DNA from: Thioalkalicoccus limnaeus
GTDB lineage: Bacteria; Pseudomonadota; Gammaproteobacteria; Chromatiales; Chromatiaceae
Length of the DNA: 59,289 nt
Reading direction: 5' to 3'
Assembly (NCBI RefSeq): GCF_041197575.1
Contig: NZ_JBDKXB010000019.1
Coordinates: 1 to 59,289 of the forward strand
Below are positions 53,653 through 59,289 of the stretch, piece after piece (position 1 is the first letter of the stretch; the number at the start of each line of letters is the position of its first letter). The position numbers were made by a program, and so were the translations under genes. The notes under the pieces were generated by a model, which had not been told where the DNA came from, did no database searches, and saw nothing but the letters and a program-made list of their open reading frames with translations.

Positions 53653-55068
53653 TCAGAAGGAGCGGCTCCAACTGATCTCGATGTCCTTTTGCTCCATGAA
53701 GACCGAGCCGGTCTGGCTACCGGTGATGTTCTGGTTCTGCCCGCGGATCTCCTCCTTCGGCATGTAGGCGAACGACAGGCTGAATTCGTCGCGCGCCGTC
53801 GGCCGATAGCTCGCGCCGAGCGTGTAGTGCCAACGGACGGTGGCCGGGGCCAAGACATTGAACAGGGCCTGCCCGCTCGGTGCGAACTCGCTCGCGTGGC
53901 TGACGCCGGCCCGCAGGGTCACGGCCGGATCGACATCCCAACTGGCACCGAACTTGACGATATCCATGTCCTTCCAGCCGAAACCGAGGCCATTGGCGCC
54001 CCCGAGACAGAAATTCGCCTTGGGGCCAGGACCGAAGCAGGGCTGGATGTCGAGATTATTGGAATTCGCGATGGCGCGGATGTCGCTGTAGAAGATCCGC
54101 TGATAGTCGAAACCGACGACCAGGGTCGGTAGAGCCTTGTACGCCAGCCCCAGGTTCAGCATCGCCGGCACATCGAAGCGACCCTCGTCTGCGAACAACC
54201 CCTTGTAGTCGTCGAACGCGGTCATCCAGATCTGGCTCCGATACGAGGCCCCGAGCGTCAACTCCTCGGTCAGGTTGCCGATCCAGCCGAGATGGAGGCC
54301 GACGCCGTAGGACCAATCATCGCCGTTGTTCGAGACCCGGTCCGGATACAGCGACGCGCCGCGGAAGGGTTCGAGGCCCTCCGCCCGGAAACGCTGGACG
54401 GCGAAGACTGGCGCGATGCCAACCGCGTGGCTGGCATTGAGCCTGTAGGTGACAGGGACCTGGATGAACAACTGCTCCAGATTGACACCGGTCGGGCGCG
54501 TCGCCGTAAAGACCCCATTCGGATTCGCATTGTTCGGCGCGGTCCCGGTCGGGTCGAAACCGATCGGATTCCCGGCCATGTCGACGGTCGTGTTGGGCGG
54601 CAGCGCGAAGTTCTCCCACACGGCCCGCTCGGCGTACTTGGTGTTCATGCCGCCATTGCCGACGAGACTGAAGCCCACTGTCATGCGATCGTCGACCACA
54701 TGGTTGTAGCCGATGTTCGGAATCAGGAACCAGTCCAGACGGCTTTCGTACCGCCCCGGCGTGACGAAGGGCCCAGTCGGCCGACCGTCCGGTGTCCGCC
54801 CGAAATCGTCGTTCGCCTGGTAACCGCGGTCGGACGGGCTGAAGAAAGCGATGCCGACGTCAAGACTCTGGCCCACCAGGGCAAGCCCGGCCGGGTTGAC
54901 CGCCGAGACCAGGGTATCCTGCGGGAAGGCGACCGCCACCCCGGCCATCGCCTTCGACTTGGCCCCCCAGCCGTGCGCGAAATAACCGTTGGTCGCGATC
55001 GCCGAAGCCGGTAGCAACGCGGCAACGACGCTCGCGACCAACAGGTTTCGCTTGATAGGTGACGACAT
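53653..55068 (-). CDS. FadL/OmpP1-type outer-membrane transport protein
   Basis: A 471-residue outer-membrane barrel for hydrophobic substrates. It has a signal peptide (1-25, ending SAIA) and the N-terminal plug region TNGYFAHGWGAKSKAMAG with SAVNPAGLALVG, then a series of amphipathic strands and the final aromatic residue in SWSRSF. In E. coli the homologue takes up long-chain fatty acids; here substrates such as aromatics are also possible. Two cysteines (CFGPGPKANFC) lie in an outer loop around 345-356. Confidence 0.9.
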   Translation of the reverse strand: MSSPIKRNLLVASVVAALLPASAIATNGYFAHGWGAKSKAMAGVAVAFPQDTLVSAVNPAGLALVGQSLDVGIAFFSPSDRGYQANDDFGRTPDGRPTGPFVTPGRYESRLDWFLIPNIGYNHVVDDRMTVGFSLVGNGGMNTKYAERAVWENFALPPNTTVDMAGNPIGFDPTGTAPNNANPNGVFTATRPTGVNLEQLFIQVPVTYRLNASHAVGIAPVFAVQRFRAEGLEPFRGASLYPDRVSNNGDDWSYGVGLHLGWIGNLTEELTLGASYRSQIWMTAFDDYKGLFADEGRFDVPAMLNLGLAYKALPTLVVGFDYQRIFYSDIRAIANSNNLDIQPCFGPGPKANFCLGGANGLGFGWKDMDIVKFGASWDVDPAVTLRAGVSHASEFAPSGQALFNVLAPATVRWHYTLGASYRPTARDEFSLSFAYMPKEEIRGQNQNITGSQTGSVFMEQKDIEISWSRSF

Positions 55069-55166
55069 GCCCCGCTTCTCCTGTGGTGAGATGTTTGACC
55101 GATTCGTGACAGATCAGCACAGGGAAGGATGGTGTCTGTACCACCGTCCGTTGTCAAACCATTCAA

Positions 55167-55520
55167 TCATTGAGATTTTTTGTGACCGACCGACTCGGCG
55201 GCCGGCGCCCCGGTGAACCCGAAGGTCACCGGTACCCGCAGATAGAACAGGCTGAGGCCTTGCGCCTCGATGTGCGCCAGAAACCGGTCGGCCTCGTCAT
55301 CGGTGACGACGAAACCCACCTCGACCGGCAACTCGCCGGCCAATTCGAAGAAACGGTCTTCGTGCAACCGGCCATGACGCCCGAAGCCGGCCATGGCCCG
55401 AAAGGCCGAACCACCATGCAAGCCAAAGCTCCGAGCCTCCTCGAGCAGCCATTCGTGCACCAGCTTGCGTCGATGACGGCGATTCTCCGCCGTGTAGAAT
55501 TTCAGAAACGAACCCTGCAT
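55167..55520 (-). CDS. DUF190 protein
   Basis: A 117-residue DUF190 protein starting MQGSFLKFYTAENRRHRRK, with HGGSAFRAMAGFGRHG and LPVEVGFVVTDDEADRFL. DUF190 genes are often coupled with crcB fluoride channels and share a ferredoxin-like fold with PII-type proteins; their role is unproven. The ATG at 55520 has a GGGAGGG ribosome site and lies 17 bases after the crcB stop. Confidence 0.88.
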   Translation of the reverse strand: MQGSFLKFYTAENRRHRRKLVHEWLLEEARSFGLHGGSAFRAMAGFGRHGRLHEDRFFELAGELPVEVGFVVTDDEADRFLAHIEAQGLSLFYLRVPVTFGFTGAPAAESVGHKKSQ

Positions 55521-55537
55521 CGCGCCCTCCCCAGCAT

Positions 55538-55927
55538 TCAACCTCGCGTCATCAAGAAATGGCCCAGCGCCAGCCCAAGGGCCGTCATCGACAACGAGCC
55601 GATCAGATGCGCCGCGATCGTGCCCAGAGCCCACAGGTAGTCACCGCGCGTGTAGAGCCCGACCACCTCGGCCGAGAAGGTCGAAAAGGTCGTAAGGCCT
55701 CCGAGAAACCCGGTGATGATCAGCAGACGCACCTCCGGGGCCAGCCCCGGATGCCGCGCAAACCAGGCGATCGCCACCCCGACCAGCAAACCGCCCAACA
55801 GATTGGCCGCCAGGGTGCCGAGCGGCAACGACGGCAGCACCGGATTCAGGTGGCTGCCGAGCACCCAGCGGAGCAGGGCTCCGAGCCCCGCGCCGATGAA
55901 GACGAAGATAGCCGCGTAGCTGGACAA
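55538..55927 (-). CDS. crcB: Fluoride channel CrcB/FluC
   Basis: A 129-residue membrane protein that exports fluoride as an antiparallel dimer. It has four helices and the family motifs GALLRWVLG, LPLGTLAANLLG, and GFLGGLTTFSTFS with the fluoride-lining threonine/serine and phenylalanines. No ATG is available: an in-frame TGA lies just upstream, and the TTG at 55927 with GAGG eight bases before it is the best start. No fluoride riboswitch was recognised upstream. Confidence 0.92.
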   Translation of the reverse strand: MSSYAAIFVFIGAGLGALLRWVLGSHLNPVLPSLPLGTLAANLLGGLLVGVAIAWFARHPGLAPEVRLLIITGFLGGLTTFSTFSAEVVGLYTRGDYLWALGTIAAHLIGSLSMTALGLALGHFLMTRG

Positions 55928-56040
55928 GTTCGGGGCCTCGAGGAGTCGCTGACGAATGGGCCGTCCGTCTCAGGCGCTGGACCTGCTCGTAGCGCGCCGC
56001 TCCGACCCGGTCGCGTTTCGCCAATTAACCCACTCTATGA

Positions 56041-56100
56041 GCGTTAAAATTATATTGATCATTTCAGATATGTTCCGGAACTACAATGGGTCTTTCCACG
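56041..56100 (+). promoter_or_regulatory. AT-rich promoter zone upstream of aprM with a palindrome
   Basis: An AT-rich stretch (56041-56072) containing TTGATC is followed by the perfect palindrome GTTCCGGAAC (56072-56081) and TACAAT (56082-56087). Spacing between TTGATC and TACAAT is too long (21) for a standard sigma-70 promoter, so I do not assign -35/-10 elements. The palindrome could be an operator. Confidence 0.35.
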
Positions 56101-56129
56101 AAGCTGCGCATAACGGAGACCAGTAACAG

Positions 56130-56903
56130 ATGTTGACCAGCAACCCCTTCTCCGAGCTTTCGTCGTTGATACCGCCCGCCGGTATGCAGACCTATGTGGT
56201 CGTGATGTTCCTATTGGTCGTGGGCGCGACGATTCTCGATGTGATACACAAGAAGAGCGCGAAGTATTTCTTCGAGAAGATGAAGACGGCCAAGGAACGC
56301 AGAGCGCAACCGCTCAGCTCGGCAACGGTCGTCTCGGTCTCGGTGAAGACGGTCGTGCACGACATCCTGACCTCCGCCGAATTCGACAACCCACAGCGCC
56401 GCAAGGCCCATCTGCTGACGATGTACGGCTTCATCCTGTTCGTCGTAACGACGGTCATCATGATCTTCAGCTATCCGACCCCCGAGACGCCGACGCCGGC
56501 GCTGGTGGCGCTGCTGTGGCACGTCGGCGCGCTGATGGTATGCGTCGGTGGCTACTGGTTCTGGTTCAAGATGCGCGTCGACGTCGCCGCCGAAGGCCAC
56601 AAATGGTATCGCCTGATACCCGCCGATCTGTTCATCCTGTCGCTGCTCGCGACGACGACCCTCGCGCTGATCTGGTCCCTGTTCGGGGGCACGTTCCTGT
56701 TCGCGCTGTTCATTTTCGCCAGCACCGTCCTGTTCGGTAGCGTGTTCTGGTCGAAGTTCGCGCACATGTTCTTCAAGCCCGCGGCCGCCTTCCAGAAGCG
56801 CTTCGCGGAGGCCGACGGTTCGCGCGACAACCTGCCGGAACCCGCCGACAAGCCCGCGCAATTCGGTCTCGGCATCAAACGCGACCTGCCGCGCCATTAT
56901 TGA
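56130..56903 (+). CDS. aprM: AprM, membrane anchor of APS reductase
   Basis: A 257-residue membrane protein with about five helices (near 22-40, 93-113, 128-148, 165-187 and 190-210). In Allochromatium-like purple sulfur bacteria AprM precedes aprB and aprA and is thought to pass electrons from APS reductase to the quinone pool. Histidines such as KTVVHDIL, LLWHVGAL and FAHMFF could bind haem. It resembles the membrane subunits of DsrM/HdrE-like complexes. The gene is 82 bases upstream of aprB. Confidence 0.88.
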   Translation: MLTSNPFSELSSLIPPAGMQTYVVVMFLLVVGATILDVIHKKSAKYFFEKMKTAKERRAQPLSSATVVSVSVKTVVHDILTSAEFDNPQRRKAHLLTMYGFILFVVTTVIMIFSYPTPETPTPALVALLWHVGALMVCVGGYWFWFKMRVDVAAEGHKWYRLIPADLFILSLLATTTLALIWSLFGGTFLFALFIFASTVLFGSVFWSKFAHMFFKPAAAFQKRFAEADGSRDNLPEPADKPAQFGLGIKRDLPRHY

Positions 56904-56985
56904 TCGCGGATCGCGAGGATGAGCCGATTCACTGGCTGATGGTCCGAACGGACCACCGATCAGCCCTCACACGGGAGACAATACA

Positions 56986-57456
56986 GTGCCAACCTTCGTC
57001 TATATGACCCGCTGCGATGGCTGCGGGCATTGTGTCGACATCTGTCCGTCGGACATCATGCACATCGACCCGACCTACCGGCGTGCGTTGAATATCGAGC
57101 CGAACATGTGCTGGGAGTGTTACTCCTGCGTCAAGGCCTGTCCGCAGCACGCGATCGACTGCCGCGGCTACGCCGATTTCGCGCCGCTCGGCCATAGCGT
57201 CCGCGCGCTGCGCGAGGAAGAGAAGGGCACGATCGCCTGGAAGATCAAATTCCGCGACGGCCGCGTCAAGGACTTCCTGTCACCGATCACGACCCAGCCC
57301 TGGGGCGAGAAGATCCCGCGGCTCGCCGAGCTCGAGGTCCCAGACAAGGCCGCCCTCGACTCCCCGCTGTTGTGCCATGAGCCGGAGGCCCTGAAGATCG
57401 AGAGCGGCCTGCCGACGATCAGCAAAGACAAGTTCAAGCAGGGAGTCTATTACTGA
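56986..57456 (+). CDS. aprB: APS reductase beta subunit AprB
   Basis: Iron-sulfur subunit of adenosine-5'-phosphosulfate reductase, 156 residues. Two [4Fe-4S] motifs are CDGCGHCVDICP and CWECYSCVKACP, followed by the C-terminal wrap around AprA (DFLSPITTQPWGEKIP). It starts with GTG at 56986, nine bases after GGGAG. The stop overlaps the aprA start (TGATG), ensuring equal production of both subunits. Confidence 0.95.
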   Translation: MPTFVYMTRCDGCGHCVDICPSDIMHIDPTYRRALNIEPNMCWECYSCVKACPQHAIDCRGYADFAPLGHSVRALREEEKGTIAWKIKFRDGRVKDFLSPITTQPWGEKIPRLAELEVPDKAALDSPLLCHEPEALKIESGLPTISKDKFKQGVYY

Positions 57457-59289
57457 TGGCCAAGTTCAACACCGTTTTCGAAGAATGCGACATCCTCGTC
57501 GTCGGCGGCGGCATGGGCGGCACGGGTGCCGCCTACGAAGCCCGTTACTGGGGCCGTGACCTGAAGATCGTCGTCGCCGAGAAGGCCAACATCGACCGCA
57601 GCGGCGCGGTCGCCCAGGGCCTCTACGCGATCAACTGCTACATGGGCACCCACTGGGGCGAGAACCAGCCCGAGGATCATGTGCGCTACGCCCGCAACGA
57701 CCTGATGGGCATGGTGCGCGAAGACCTCGCCTACGACATGGCGCGCCATGTCGACTCGGCGGTCCACAAGTTCGAGGAGTGGGGCCTGCCGCTGATGCGG
57801 GATCCGAAGACCGGCCGCTATCAGCGCGAGGGCAAGTGGCAGATCATGATCCACGGCGAGAGCTACAAGCCGATCGTCGCTGAGGCCGCGCGCAAGTCCG
57901 CGGACAAGATCTACAACCGGATCATGGTCACTCATCTGCTGATGGACGAGAGCAAGGCGAACCGCGTCGGTGGCGCCATCGGCTTCAATGTCCGCACCGG
58001 CGACCTGCACGTGTTCAAGGCCAAGTGCGTGATCGTCGCTGCCGGCGGGGCCTCGCACATCTTCAAGCCGCGCTCGGTCGGCGAGGGCATGGGCCGCACC
58101 TGGTACGCGCCCTGGAGCAGCGCCTCGGCCTACGCCCTGCCGATCATGGCCGGGGCCAAGATGACGCAGATGGAGAATCGCATCGTCCTGTGCCGCTTCA
58201 AGGACGGCTACGGCCCGGTCGGCGCCTACTTCCTGCACCTGAAGACCTACACGCAGAACGCCTACGGCGAGAACTACGAGAAGACCTGGTACGAGCACAC
58301 CAAGGCGATGGTCGGTGAGTACATCGATCACCACCCGACGCCGACCTGCCTGCGCAACCATGCCTTCATCGAGGAGATGAAGGCCGGCCGCGGGCCGATT
58401 CACATGGTCACGACCGAGGCCTTCCAGGACCCGCACAAGGAGACCGTCGGCTGGGAGAACTTTCTCGGTATGACGGTCGGTCAGGCCGTCGTCTGGGCCT
58501 CGCAGGACATCGATCCGAAGTACATCAACCCGGAGCTCACCACGTCCGAGCCCTACGTCATGGGCTCGCACGCGACCTGCTCGGGCGCCTGGGCGAGCGG
58601 CCCCGAGGACCTCTCCCCGGACGAGTACTTCTGGGGCTACAACCGGATGATGACGGTCGAAGGGCTGTTCGGCGCCGGTGACGCGCTCGGCGGCACGGCC
58701 CACGCCTTCTCGTCCGGCTCCTTCACCGAGGGCCGGCTCGCCGCGAAGGCCGCGGTCAAGTACATCCGCGATCATCAGAACGAGCAGATCCGCATCTCCG
58801 ACAAGCAGATCGAGGATCTTCGCAACGAGATCTACAAGCCGCTGGAGCACTACCAGATCTACCGCAACGAGATCGTCGCGGGTACCGTGTCACCGAGCTA
58901 CATTCTGCCGATCCATGGGCTCCAGCGTCTCGAGAAGATCATGGACGAGTACGTCGGCGGCATCAGCGTCAATTACATGACCAACGAGCCGTTGCTGAAC
59001 TTCGGTCTTCAGAAGCTGCGCATCCTGCAGGAGGACCTCGAGAAGATCGGCGCCGAGGACTTGCACCAGTTGCAGCGTGCCTGGGAGCTCAAGCACCGCA
59101 CGATCGCCTCCGAGTGCGTGACGCAGCACACGCTGTTCCGCCAAGAGACCCGCTGGCCCGGCTATTATTACCGCGGCGACTACCTGCGGCTCGACGACGA
59201 CAACTGGCACGTGCTGACCCTGTCCCGCCGCGACCCCGAGTCCGGCGAATGGACGATGGAAAAGGCGCCCGTCTATCACATCGTCGACT
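57456..59289 (+). CDS. aprA: APS reductase alpha subunit AprA (3' end beyond the window)
   Basis: FAD-containing catalytic subunit that, in sulfur oxidisers, converts sulfite plus AMP to APS. The N-terminal FAD site is GGGMGGTGAA (17-26), with ANIDRSGAVAQGLYAINCY and GAGDALGGTAHAFSSGSF deeper in. 611 codons are visible, ending at APVYHIVD; the family is usually about 620-630 residues, so only a short tail is missing. The aprM-aprB-aprA order matches oxidative-type APS reductases, though direction of catalysis cannot be proved from this alone. Confidence 0.96.
   Translation, partial: MAKFNTVFEECDILVVGGGMGGTGAAYEARYWGRDLKIVVAEKANIDRSGAVAQGLYAINCYMGTHWGENQPEDHVRYARNDLMGMVREDLAYDMARHVDSAVHKFEEWGLPLMRDPKTGRYQREGKWQIMIHGESYKPIVAEAARKSADKIYNRIMVTHLLMDESKANRVGGAIGFNVRTGDLHVFKAKCVIVAAGGASHIFKPRSVGEGMGRTWYAPWSSASAYALPIMAGAKMTQMENRIVLCRFKDGYGPVGAYFLHLKTYTQNAYGENYEKTWYEHTKAMVGEYIDHHPTPTCLRNHAFIEEMKAGRGPIHMVTTEAFQDPHKETVGWENFLGMTVGQAVVWASQDIDPKYINPELTTSEPYVMGSHATCSGAWASGPEDLSPDEYFWGYNRMMTVEGLFGAGDALGGTAHAFSSGSFTEGRLAAKAAVKYIRDHQNEQIRISDKQIEDLRNEIYKPLEHYQIYRNEIVAGTVSPSYILPIHGLQRLEKIMDEYVGGISVNYMTNEPLLNFGLQKLRILQEDLEKIGAEDLHQLQRAWELKHRTIASECVTQHTLFRQETRWPGYYYRGDYLRLDDDNWHVLTLSRRDPESGEWTMEKAPVYHIVD

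Noticed and set aside
55928..56040. Possible fluoride riboswitch upstream of crcB
   Set aside because: A GACTCCT segment resembles the 3' part of the motif, but the conserved 5' half (GATGG with its pairing partner) is absent.
57450..58850. Minus-strand frame of 466 codons opposite aprA
   Set aside because: AprA motifs on the plus strand are unambiguous, and the antisense translation has no domain.

Overview
The window reads as chromosome from a GC-rich purple sulfur bacterium (Chromatiaceae-like gammaproteobacterium). Three gene sets point that way: a hydrogenase operon in the order hynS-isp1-isp2-hynL, as known from Thiocapsa; aprM-aprB-aprA for oxidative sulfur metabolism; and a nif accessory cluster. 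The tig-clpP-clpX-lon-hupB-ppiD order is typical of gammaproteobacteria. The assignment rests on gene content only.

Layout. 1-3.4 kb: type I restriction-modification genes (hsdS partial, hsdM, a small ribbon-helix-helix gene), then wreckage of at least two mobile elements (an IS21-type end abutting a decayed REP-associated/IS200-like transposase). 3.5-10 kb (minus strand): HupH-like chaperone piece, hynS, isp1, isp2, hynL, a possible 45-residue micro-ORF and yheT. 10.2-12.1 kb: a secreted choice-of-anchor I protein behind a Pho-box-like repeat. 12-29 kb (minus): the proteostasis block (ppiD, tRNA-Asp, tRNA-Val, hupB, lon, clpX, clpP, tig), then hemN, prmB, iscR, a DUF1249 gene, a thioredoxin, adk and htpG. 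29-34 kb (plus): phosphoglucomutase, ftsH and a small outer-membrane barrel. 34-39 kb (minus): a Gld-like ABC system (ATPase, fused GldF-GldG, DUF4340). 39-45 kb (plus): the DUF2868/DUF3482 GTPase pair, a three-gene membrane/redox set, a REP-type tandem array and a DUF2177 gene. 45-46 kb: a calcium/sodium antiporter. 46-50.8 kb (plus): nifE, nifN, nifX, a NifX-associated gene and a nif ferredoxin, preceded by a NifA activator site and a sigma-54 promoter. 50.8-56 kb: glycogen debranching enzyme, DUF1566 protein, FadL-type porin, DUF190 and a CrcB fluoride channel. 56-59.3 kb (plus): aprM, aprB and aprA (3' end cut by the window).

How the parts work together. Electrons from hydrogen (HynSL through Isp1/Isp2) and from sulfite/APS (AprBA through AprM) can both enter membrane carriers, while NifEN/NifX/ferredoxin assemble the nitrogenase cofactor. 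The proteostasis genes are the conserved chromosomal backbone between these energy and nitrogen modules. The least understood material is the DUF2868/DUF3482 pair, the Gld-like exporter, the 42.7-44.0 kb trio and the possible micro-ORF between hynL and yheT.
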